DNA of 36,980 nt, taken from positions 1-36,980 of the forward strand of contig JAHBWC010000079.1 of assembly GCA_019637225.1 (NCBI GenBank). The letters are read 5' to 3'. A program made the translations under genes and the position numbers. Positions within the stretch are counted from its first letter, which is position 1. Each line of letters starts with the position of its first letter. Shown here piece by piece: positions 16,839 to 23,478 of the stretch. Source of the stretch: Labilithrix sp. (lineage in GTDB: Bacteria > Myxococcota_A > Polyangia > Polyangiales > Polyangiaceae). The notes beneath the pieces are model-generated. The model searched no databases and was not told where the DNA came from. It saw only the letters and a program-made list of their open reading frames with translations.

Positions 16839-17378
16839 TCAGGTCAGCCGCCCGAGCGGCCCGAGGTCGAGGTTCAGCTCCTCGGGAGCGAGGCCGAAGC
16901 GGGCCGCGAGGTCGTGGACCGTCTCCTCGAGGCGCATCAGCGCGAGGCCGATCCGCTCGACGTCCCCGGCCTCGAGCGTCTCCGCCTCCATCCGGCGGAT
17001 CGCTTGGCGCTCGAGGAGCTTGCGGAGGAACTCGACCAGCGCGAGCACGAGCTGAGCGACCGATTTCTGTGCGTCCTCGGGGTTCGCGCTCCAGCGAGGG
17101 AGGAGCTCGGCGCTCTTTCGCTCGACGTCGGCGCGCAGCGACTCGATCTCGCTCAGGCGAAGCGCGGTGAGGTTCGCCGTCCGGAGACCGCCGGCTCGAC
17201 GCGCGGCAGGCTTCTTCGCGGCGGGCGTCTTCGCGGCGGTGCGCGCCTTCGTGCCGGCGCGCGCCTTCGTGCCGGCGCGCGCCTTCTTGCCGGCGCTCGC
17301 CTTCGTGCCGGCGCTCGCCTTTTTGCTGACGCTCGCCTTCTTGCCCGCGCGTACGGTGCGTTTCCCCGGCTTCGTCAT
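16839..17378 (-). CDS. gvpK: Gas vesicle protein GvpK with Lys/Ala-rich N-terminal tail
   Basis: 179 residues from ATG at 17378. The C-terminal 110 residues are unmistakable GvpK: AQLVLALVEFLRKLLERQAI, RRMEAETLEAGDVERIGLAL, MRLEETVHDLAARFGL and the LNLDLGPLGRLT ending. GvpK is a conserved accessory protein needed for gas vesicle formation in several organisms. Oddly, the first 65 residues are a repetitive basic tail (KKASAGTKASAGKKARAGTK) of histone-H1-like composition, so the protein is longer than a typical GvpK. It is the last gene of the operon, and its ATG overlaps the stop of the short gvpF/L gene by four bases. Confidence 0.93.
   Translation of the reverse strand: MTKPGKRTVRAGKKASVSKKASAGTKASAGKKARAGTKARAGTKARTAAKTPAAKKPAARRAGGLRTANLTALRLSEIESLRADVERKSAELLPRWSANPEDAQKSVAQLVLALVEFLRKLLERQAIRRMEAETLEAGDVERIGLALMRLEETVHDLAARFGLAPEELNLDLGPLGRLT
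17241..17352 (-). repeat. 18-nt imperfect tandem repeats coding the GvpK tail
   Basis: About six units close to gcgcgccttcgtgccggc (plus strand) stand head to tail; they translate on the minus strand to K-A-(R/S)-A-G-(T/K) repeats. Units differ at one to four bases. This is coding sequence, not an array. Confidence 0.8.
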
Positions 17379-18034
17379 GCGAGCTCCGCGAACGCCCACG
17401 GCGGCCAGGGTCCGGTCGCGGTCAACGAGACGCCTCGCGGCAGACCCCCGACCGCGCGAGCAAGCGCTCGTCGCCAGGCGCGCACGTCTTCACGTGCGAC
17501 CAGGTGAAACACCGACGCGATCCGGCGTCCGCGTGCGTGGCGCTCGACGCGAAGAGCGCGCACGTACGGGCGCGTGGCTTCGGTGACGACGTCGATCTCC
17601 GGAGCCTCGACGCGGGAGAGCCGCTCGGTGAGCCAGCGCGTACCGGGCCCCGCCGTGACCGGAGGTCTCCGCGCGGGCGACCGCCGCCCCTCGACGCGCA
17701 GCGTGAACTGCACCGCCCCACGCACGCGCTCGAACGCGGGGCCGAGCGCGGAAGCGAGCGGCGCGATCAGGGCCCGAACCGCAGGGCGATCGGGCGCCGT
17801 CGAGCCGAACCGCAGCGGCAGGATCGACGGCGACAGCCGCGCGATCCGCCGGACGACGCGGTCGTGCGCGAGGAGCGCCGCCGGCGTCGGCTCCGGCGCG
17901 GCGGCGGGCTCCACGACGACGTAGGCCTTCCCCGCGCGGACGACGGCGAGGGGTCTCCGCGCGATCCCTCTGCCGAGCGCCGCGGCGGGCCGCGGCGACC
18001 GGTCGACGAGCGCGTACAGGTAGAGCGCGGGCAT
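17375..18034 (-). CDS. gvpF: Gas vesicle protein, GvpF/L family (short form)
   Basis: 219 residues from ATG at 18034; the frame is open further upstream but only as Arg-rich shadow. It starts MPALYLYALVDRSP, matching the LYLYGLV opening of GvpF, has VRRIARLSPSILPLRFGS (the family's LPlRfGt block) and ends with VSLTATGPWPPWAFAEL, the conserved TGPWPPY-F motif. GvpF/L proteins bind GvpA and sit at the gas-facing surface or act in assembly; GvpF of Microcystis has a known structure. The allocation to F or L is loose because both names cover one family. It precedes gvpK with a 4-nt overlap and follows the second gvpJ-like gene by 65 nt. Confidence 0.88.
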   Translation of the reverse strand: MPALYLYALVDRSPRPAAALGRGIARRPLAVVRAGKAYVVVEPAAAPEPTPAALLAHDRVVRRIARLSPSILPLRFGSTAPDRPAVRALIAPLASALGPAFERVRGAVQFTLRVEGRRSPARRPPVTAGPGTRWLTERLSRVEAPEIDVVTEATRPYVRALRVERHARGRRIASVFHLVAREDVRAWRRALARAVGGLPRGVSLTATGPWPPWAFAELA

Positions 18035-18099
18035 CGGTGCCCGCAGAGCTTCGCATCTCCGTCGACCGCCGCGAAGCGTTCGTGTTCGCGCCCGTTCCG

Positions 18100-18438
18100 T
18101 TAGGGGCGGCCCCGCCGCCGTGGGGACCTCACGTCGGCCGGCACGCCGATCGCCGGCTGAGGTCGAACGTCGACGCTCGCCGTCGCCCGACCCGCTGGCG
18201 CGCCGAGACGCGCGCGGCGCCGCGCGGAGCCGTCGGGCGGGCCGAGGATCCGGTCCGCCGCGCAGAGCACCGCCGAGATGCGCAGGTAGACGAGGTCGAC
18301 CTGGGCGACGCCGAGCACGAGATCGCCCGTCAGGACGATCCCCTTGTTCAGCACGTGATCGACGACGTCGAGCAGCGAGGCGTCGAGGCCCTCGAGGACC
18401 GGCGGCGGCTGCCGCGTCGATCGCCTCCGCGTGCTCAT
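18100..18438 (-). CDS. gvpJ: Gas vesicle GvpA/J-family protein (second J-like copy)
   Basis: 112 residues from ATG at 18438. The GvpA-family core is at 20-65: SLLDVVDHVLNKGIVLTGDL followed by VLGVAQVDLVYLRISAVLCA and ADRIL. The VVDHVLNKG-VL-GD- and VDLVYLRIS pattern fits the GvpJ/GvpM side rather than the structural GvpA, which has DAWVRVSLVGIELL here. These minor shell-like proteins are thought to nucleate or cap the vesicle. An Arg/Ala/Pro-rich C-terminal 45 residues follow. Its start overlaps the stop of the gvpF/L gene upstream by four bases. J versus M cannot be decided by eye. Confidence 0.85.
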   Translation of the reverse strand: MSTRRRSTRQPPPVLEGLDASLLDVVDHVLNKGIVLTGDLVLGVAQVDLVYLRISAVLCAADRILGPPDGSARRRARLGAPAGRATASVDVRPQPAIGVPADVRSPRRRGRP

Positions 18439-19310
18439 CGTGCACCGATGAAGCTGTACGCCGGCCACGGACCGGTGAGCGTGATGTCGAAGCCCTCCGC
18501 GACGAGCCGCTCGGCCGACGCGCCGACCGTCGCCTTCAGCTTCTTCACCGACGCGCGGGGGACGAGGAACACGGCGTCGAGGAGCACGCGCCCCGAGAGC
18601 TCGCGGTTCGGCGCGGCCCGTCGCTGCGCGCTTCGCGCCGTCTTGACGAGGCGCCCGTAGAGATCGTCGACCTCCGCCGCGCCGCGCGCGCCGAGCGTGC
18701 GCCGCTCGGCGTCGAGCGCCTTCTTTCGGAGGAGGAAGCTCGTCCCGCTCACGACCTTGCGGGAGCGCGCCTCTTCCGCGACGGCCCGCGCGGCGCGGGC
18801 CTCGTCGAAGAGGATGCGGAGGCCCCACTCCTCGCAGCCCGCGATGCGCTCGACGACGCGGTCGAGCGAGCGCTTCATCTTCCGGACGTGCTCGACGGCG
18901 CGCTCGTCCGTCGAGAAGAGGGTGAAGAGCTTCATCGGGACGACCGTGCCGAGACCGCCGGCGTGCTCGACGACGGCCTCGTGCTCCGCGGCCCTCCCGC
19001 CGACCCAGTCGATGTCGCGGAGCCGCGCGTCGATCGCCGCGGCGTCGTACAGCGCGAGCGGGGCGCTCGTGACGACGAGCCGGTAGCCGTCGCCGGCGTC
19101 GAGCAGCCGCGTCGTGCCGGCGCCGTCGATGCCCTTGGGCGCCCGGACGAGCTTCGAGGCGCGCGCGCTCTTCACCACGCAGTAGACGTACGTGGCGCGC
19201 GACTCGCTCGGCGCGGCGCCTCCCTCGGCGGCGCTGCCCTTCACGCGGCGAGCACGGGGGGTGGCGGTCACGGCTCCCAGCGCAGCCGAGCTCCGCTTCC
19301 TACGGTTCAT
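18435..19310 (-). CDS. gvpL: Gas vesicle protein, GvpF/L family (second copy)
   Basis: 291 residues from ATG at 19310. After a basic 35-residue leader comes TYVYCVVKS, the GvpF/L opening, then VVPMKLFTLFSTDERAVEHV (the VVPmkfGTvF-like block), an Arg/Lys-rich helical middle, and the ending FDITLTGPWPAYSFIGAR, the family's TGPWP-Y-F motif. It lies 49 nt after the ArsA-like gene and overlaps the next gvpJ-like gene by four bases. The operon thus has three GvpF/L proteins of different length, as in other bacterial clusters where they may form a chain or share GvpA binding. Fairly secure by family, uncertain by letter. Confidence 0.9.
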   Translation of the reverse strand: MNRRKRSSAALGAVTATPRARRVKGSAAEGGAAPSESRATYVYCVVKSARASKLVRAPKGIDGAGTTRLLDAGDGYRLVVTSAPLALYDAAAIDARLRDIDWVGGRAAEHEAVVEHAGGLGTVVPMKLFTLFSTDERAVEHVRKMKRSLDRVVERIAGCEEWGLRILFDEARAARAVAEEARSRKVVSGTSFLLRKKALDAERRTLGARGAAEVDDLYGRLVKTARSAQRRAAPNRELSGRVLLDAVFLVPRASVKKLKATVGASAERLVAEGFDITLTGPWPAYSFIGAR

Positions 19311-19359
19311 GCGGCGCCCAGCATAGCTCTTCGTCAGGCGATCCTGTAGACCGCGCGAC

Positions 19360-21453
19360 TCACGCCGACCAACCGCGCTGCCAGCGCCGGAGCTGAGCGG
19401 CGCCGCGCGGTCCCGGGTGGACCGCCGGCGCCACGATCAGGCGGCGCGCGCTCGCGGCGCGCGACGCGAGCGCGGCGAGGCGGTCGAGCTCGGCGCGCTC
19501 GGTCGCCGCGACCGCCGCGCAGCGCCCGCACGACGGCACGGTCACCGCGTTGGCGACGACGGCCGCGAGCGGGACCCGGAGGCGCCGGAGCTCGCGCGCG
19601 AGCCGCTCCGTCTCGAGCCGCGGCAGCGCCGCCGGGCGCGTCACGATGACGAACGCGCACCGCGCCGAATCCGCGAGCAGCGCGATGAGCGCGCGGAGCC
19701 GCCGGGCGAGCTGTGTCAGATCGCTCGCGAGCTCGCCGAGCCCGATGACGCTCCGGTACTTGAGGATGACGCTCATGAGCGCGTGGACCCACTCGAGCGC
19801 GCTCGCGGGGAGCTCGAGGAGGCGCAGCGTGTGCCCGGTCGGCGCCGTATCGACGACGACGCGATCGTAGGCTCGCCGAGCGGCCCGCGCCGGGGCCGTC
19901 GCCGCGGGGGCGGGCTCCACACCGACGACCGCGTCGAGCAGCGCGACGAGCGCGAGGAGCTCGTCGATCCCCGGAGGCGCGAGGTCGAGCAGATCCTCGA
20001 GGACGGCCCGATCGAACGTGGCGTCCATCCTTCCGCGGAAGATCGACGCGAAGAGCTCGTCGATCGCGGCGCGGTAGCGCTTGCGCTCGAGCTCCCATGC
20101 GCGCGCAGCGTCGAGCTCGCGCGCCTCGAGGTTCGGCGGCGCGGTCGCGACCGCGCGCGCCTCGTCGGTCACGTGCACGTCGAGCGCGTCCCCCAGCGAG
20201 TGCGCGGGATCGGTCGACAGCACGAGGACGCGCTCCTCCGGCCGAGCCTCCGCGAGCTCGATCGCGGTCGCGGCGGCGATGGTGGTCTTGCCGACCCCGC
20301 CCTTGCCGCCCACGAAGACGACGCGGACGCCCGGCGCGAGCGACGACGCGAGCGACGACGGCGCGGCGCGCGCCGTCGATCCAGGCGGCGCGGCGCGCGC
20401 CGTCGATTCAGGCGGCACGGCGCGCGCCGTCGATCGGGCCGGCGAGGACCGCCTCGCCTCGCGGCGCGACCGCGGCGCGAGCCTCCGGACGCAGCCCGCG
20501 AGCTCGAGCAGCGCGCGCACGCCGTGAGGCTCGCTCGCGACGGCCGGCAGCTCGAGCACCGTCCGATCGCCGAAGATCTCGCCGACGCGAGCGCACCAGA
20601 CTTGCTCGGCGGCGATCCGCCCCGAGCACGGCGGACACGGGCGATCGGGCGCGGGCCAGACCCGGTTCACGACCACGACGTCGACCGACGCGCCGCGCTC
20701 GCCGAGACCGCGCACGCCGTCCTCTGACTCGCTGACCGAGAGCGCCTCGGGGAGCGTCACCCACGTGAACGACGTACGCGCGCGATCCGCAAGGATCGCT
20801 CGGAGCGAGGCGGCCTCGCGCACGATCGCGGCGATCGTCTCGTCGGCGAAGTCCGGTCGCCACGCGCCGCCGAGACTCGACGCCAGGAAGCGGTGCTTGG
20901 CGTGCATGCCGTCGAGGACCTCGCCGAGCCGCGCCAGCGTGTCGGGCATCTCGAGCAGGCGCAGCGTGTGCCCGGTAGGCGCAGTGTCGACGACGATCTC
21001 GTCGAACGGCCTCGTTCGCGAGAGCCGCACGAGCTCGACGAGACCGACGAGCTCGTCGACGCCGGGCAACGACAGCGAGAGGAACCGGTCGACGTCCTCC
21101 TCGTCGAGGTAGGTCCCTCGGTCGGCGATCACGCGGATCGCGTCCTCGCGCTCCCGGAGCCACCGCGTCAGCGCCCGGTCGGCGTCGAGCTCGGCCGCCC
21201 ACAGCGCGCCCGCGACGCCGCCGACGCGCCGGGCGTCCGCGCCGAGGGCGAGCCCGAGCGCGTCCGAGAGCGAGTGCGCCGGATCGGTCGACACCACGAG
21301 CACGCGCGCGCCCTCGGTCGCCGCCCGAACGGCGGCCGCGGCCGCGCACGTCGTCTTGCCGACGCCGCCCTTGCCGCCGAAGAACGTGAAGCGGGGCTCG
21401 GGCTCCGCTCTCGCCGTCCCTCGAACGCGGGCGCTCCTCGCGTCGCGAGCCAC
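19360..21453 (-). CDS. Tandem ArsA/Get3-like ATPase inside the gas vesicle operon
   Basis: 697 residues if started at GTG 21453 (40 nt after gvpG; the upstream ATG at 21591 would lie inside gvpG). Two homologous halves each carry an ArsA/Get3 P-loop GGKGGVGKTT (26-35 and 382-391), the STDPAHSL switch I, and VVDTAPTGHTLRLLE switch II. Each half also has CxxC (C273/C276 and C642/C645), the element by which Get3 homodimers bind zinc. The linker (about 341-367) has three 9-residue STARA repeats. Family knowledge: ArsA drives arsenite efflux through ArsB, while Get3 chaperones tail-anchored proteins. With no arsB or other ars gene here, and gvp genes on both sides, a chaperone-like role for hydrophobic Gvp proteins is my inference. 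Confidence 0.9.
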   Translation of the reverse strand: MARDARSARVRGTARAEPEPRFTFFGGKGGVGKTTCAAAAAVRAATEGARVLVVSTDPAHSLSDALGLALGADARRVGGVAGALWAAELDADRALTRWLREREDAIRVIADRGTYLDEEDVDRFLSLSLPGVDELVGLVELVRLSRTRPFDEIVVDTAPTGHTLRLLEMPDTLARLGEVLDGMHAKHRFLASSLGGAWRPDFADETIAAIVREAASLRAILADRARTSFTWVTLPEALSVSESEDGVRGLGERGASVDVVVVNRVWPAPDRPCPPCSGRIAAEQVWCARVGEIFGDRTVLELPAVASEPHGVRALLELAGCVRRLAPRSRREARRSSPARSTARAVPPESTARAAPPGSTARAAPSSLASSLAPGVRVVFVGGKGGVGKTTIAAATAIELAEARPEERVLVLSTDPAHSLGDALDVHVTDEARAVATAPPNLEARELDAARAWELERKRYRAAIDELFASIFRGRMDATFDRAVLEDLLDLAPPGIDELLALVALLDAVVGVEPAPAATAPARAARRAYDRVVVDTAPTGHTLRLLELPASALEWVHALMSVILKYRSVIGLGELASDLTQLARRLRALIALLADSARCAFVIVTRPAALPRLETERLARELRRLRVPLAAVVANAVTVPSCGRCAAVAATERAELDRLAALASRAASARRLIVAPAVHPGPRGAAQLRRWQRGWSA
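20361..20441 (-). repeat. 27-nt tandem repeats in the linker of the double ATPase
   Basis: Three copies with a 27-nt period starting at 20361, 20388 and 20415, each containing gcgcgccgtcgat. On the minus strand they encode STARAVPPE, STARAAPPG and STARAAPSS. The copies differ at only a few bases, suggesting recent expansion of a flexible linker. Confidence 0.9.
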
Positions 21454-21493
21454 CGGCGGACCGTACCACGCGGACTCGCCCCGCGCGCCTCCG

Positions 21494-21820
21494 TCAGTCG
21501 TCCGCGGCCTCGTCGTGCCCGAGGTTCGCTTCCACGCTCTCGATCCGGAACGTCGACCCCTCGCCTGCCGCCTCCTCGCCCGGCGCGCCACCGCCGGCCG
21601 CGTCGCGGCGCGCGCGGATCTCGCGCATGCCGGCGAGGACCTCCTCTTCGATGCGCGCGAAGTCGTCTTCGGAGATCTCGCCGAGCTCGAGCTTCATCTG
21701 AGCGGCGAGGAGCTCCTCGCGGAGCGCCGTCTCGTCGTACATCTCGGCCTGAACCGCCTCCGCGAGTCGCGTGAGCACGAACTTCACGCCGCTGACGATG
21801 AGCGAGTCGACGATGAGCAC
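21494..21820 (-). CDS. gvpG: Gas vesicle protein GvpG
   Basis: 108 residues, starting at GTG 21820. The sequence VKFVLTRLAEAVQAEMYDET, then LREELLAAQMKLELGEISED and DFARIEEEVLAGMREIRARR is typical GvpG: a short amphipathic opening, then a helical region with LxLELGEIxEeeFexiEeeLL. The C-terminal 35 residues are acidic and Gly-rich. GvpG is a small accessory protein that interacts with GvpF/L and GvpA during assembly. It sits 12 nt after the long gvpF/L and 40 nt before the ATPase gene, the usual gvpF/L - gvpG neighbourhood. Confidence 0.93.
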   Translation of the reverse strand: MLIVDSLIVSGVKFVLTRLAEAVQAEMYDETALREELLAAQMKLELGEISEDDFARIEEEVLAGMREIRARRDAAGGGAPGEEAAGEGSTFRIESVEANLGHDEAADD

Positions 21821-21832
21821 GCGGGCGACTCG

Positions 21833-23032
21833 CTATGCCCGCTCGAGCTTGAGGCGGATGTTGACGAAGTTGTAGGGCGGCCACGGGCCCGTGTACTTGA
21901 ACGTCAGCTGCGCGTGGTTCGCGCCGATCTGCTTCACGATGCGGTCGAAGTCGGCCTCTTTGTCGCGACGCACGAGGAACGCGGCGTTCATGATCATGCG
22001 GTCGCCGATCGGCCGGTTGGCGCGCGACGCGACCGACGCCGGACGAAGGGCGTCGAAGATCTCCTGCACGTAGCGCTCGGAGCGCGCCTGCAGCGCGCCG
22101 TCGACGAGCCGCCCGTACTGCATGCGCGCGAAGTACGTCGACCCCTTCTGCGAGGTGATCTCGCTCTTCAAGCGGCGGATGTCTTCGTTCTCGGTCTCGA
22201 GCTCCCTCACGATGACGTCGCGATCCCAGAGGACCTTGAGCCCGAACTCGAGCTTGTCCTCCATCTTCACGAGGACGTCCTTGAACGCCTCGTAGGCCGA
22301 GCGGAGCAGCTCGTGGATGTCGTCGCGCGTCTTGAACACGGTGCCGAAGGACATCGGGATGACCGTGTGGTCGCGCATGACGGTCTCGTTGACGCGCTCG
22401 TGGGTGAGCACGTTCGCGCGCGTCGGCTCGTGCACGGCGATCGGCGTGTCCGAGACGACGGCGGCGATGTCCTTGAAGTTGACGGTGTGGACCTCGGCGG
22501 GCTCGGCGCCGATGCCGAGCGGGCCGAAGTTCAGCGCCCTGTCGGCGTGGATGACGCAGTAGACGTACTTGCCGCGCGTACCCTCGAGGGCGACCGGCTC
22601 GGGCGGGAGCGCACGGACGGCGACGGGCGAGATCGCGTCGCGGGCCTCCGGCGCGCTCGGGGGCAGCCGCTGGACGCGCGGAGGCGGCGTGTCGCGACGC
22701 CCCCGCTTGGCGGCGCTCCTCCGGCCGCTCTCCGCCGCGGCGCGCGCCCCGGCCGGGGCCGAGGCCTTCGCCCGCTTCGCCGACTTCGGCGGCGCCGGCG
22801 CAGCCTTCGCGGGCGCGACCTTCGCGGCCTTCGCCAGCGCAGCCTTCGCCGGCGCGACCTTCGCAGCCTTCGCCGGCGCGACCTTCGTGGCTTTCGTGGC
22901 CTTCGGCGCGGCCTTCGTGCCCTTCGCCGGCGCGGCCTTCGTGGCCTTCGGCGCGACCTTCGTGGCCTTCGCCGGCGCGGCCTTCGCGCGTCTCGCCTTC
23001 CCCTTCGCTGCGGCTCGCTTCGAAGCGCCCAT
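21833..23032 (-). CDS. gvpF: Gas vesicle protein, GvpF/L family, with long Lys/Ala/Pro-rich N-terminal tail
   Basis: 399 residues from ATG at 23032, whose A is shared with the TGA of the response regulator upstream (TGATG), showing coupling. The last 240 residues are full GvpF/L: GKYVYCVIHADRALNFGPLG, VIPMSFGTVFKTRDDIHELL, VKMEDKLEFGLKVLWDRDVI and YTGPWPPYNFVNIRLKLE. The first 115 residues are a basic low-complexity tail (KATKVAPKATKAAPAKGTKA and variants), then Ser/Ala/Arg-rich sequence. Such a tail is not part of the GvpF/L core and resembles histone-H1-like or AlgP-like repeats. It may bind nucleic acid, polyphosphate or acidic proteins, but that is a guess. Domain call firm. Confidence 0.92.
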   Translation of the reverse strand: MGASKRAAAKGKARRAKAAPAKATKVAPKATKAAPAKGTKAAPKATKATKVAPAKAAKVAPAKAALAKAAKVAPAKAAPAPPKSAKRAKASAPAGARAAAESGRRSAAKRGRRDTPPPRVQRLPPSAPEARDAISPVAVRALPPEPVALEGTRGKYVYCVIHADRALNFGPLGIGAEPAEVHTVNFKDIAAVVSDTPIAVHEPTRANVLTHERVNETVMRDHTVIPMSFGTVFKTRDDIHELLRSAYEAFKDVLVKMEDKLEFGLKVLWDRDVIVRELETENEDIRRLKSEITSQKGSTYFARMQYGRLVDGALQARSERYVQEIFDALRPASVASRANRPIGDRMIMNAAFLVRRDKEADFDRIVKQIGANHAQLTFKYTGPWPPYNFVNIRLKLERA

Positions 23033-23478
23033 CACTTCCTGCCTTTCTGCTTCTTCGGATCCCGCGGGCCGCCCGCTCCGGGGCGGCGGACCTGGATGTG
23101 CTCGCGGATCTTCGTGAGGAGGTTCTCCGGAAGACACGGCTTGGCGACGAAGTCGTCGCAGCCGGCGTCGAGCGCCTTCTTGGCGTGGGCCGGCTCGGCG
23201 TGCCCGGTCAGCGCGATCACGCGGATGTGCTTGGTGCGCGCGTCGGCCTTGATCCGTCGCGTCGCCTCCCAGCCGTCCATGACCGGGAGCGACAGGTCCA
23301 TCACGACGACGACCGGGAGCAGCTCCCGCGTGCGCTCGATCGCCTCGAGGCCGTTCACCGCTTCGGCGACGCGGAAGCCCTGGAACTGCAGGTACTCGAC
23401 GTACATCGCCCGGTTGTCCTCGAAGTCGTCGACGACGAGGACGAGCGGGCCGTCGCTCGTGGCGTCCATCTTCGTCAT
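23032..23478 (-). CDS. Single-domain (CheY-like) response regulator in the gvp operon
   Basis: 148 residues. The receiver residues are all present: acidic pair D17/D18 in VLVVDDFEDN, phospho-acceptor D61 in VVMDLSLPVMDG, T91 in IALTGHAEP and K113 in FVAKPCLPENL. No output domain follows, only a short basic end (PKKQKGRK), so it acts by protein contact or in a phosphorelay. Its ATG overlaps the stop of the histidine kinase by four bases and its stop overlaps the start of gvpF/L by one. Cognate pairing with the kinase is very likely. How it would act on gas vesicle formation is unknown. Confidence 0.93.
   Translation of the reverse strand: MTKMDATSDGPLVLVVDDFEDNRAMYVEYLQFQGFRVAEAVNGLEAIERTRELLPVVVVMDLSLPVMDGWEATRRIKADARTKHIRVIALTGHAEPAHAKKALDAGCDDFVAKPCLPENLLTKIREHIQVRRPGAGGPRDPKKQKGRK

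Noticed and set aside
17241..17352. CRISPR-like repeat array
   Set aside because: The 18-nt units are directly joined without spacers and code a Lys/Ala-rich tail.
18034..18445. Extension of the short GvpF/L upstream to 18445
   Set aside because: The added residues are Arg-rich shadow of the gvpJ-like gene; family similarity starts at the Met at 18034.
19360..21453. Arsenite efflux ATPase (arsA) as the name
   Set aside because: No arsB, arsD or other ars gene adjoins; the gvp genes on both sides and paired CxxC motifs argue for a different role.
22780..22990. Separate small histone-like gene
   Set aside because: The Lys/Ala/Pro-rich stretch is in frame and continuous with the GvpF/L domain, and its start is coupled to the response regulator.
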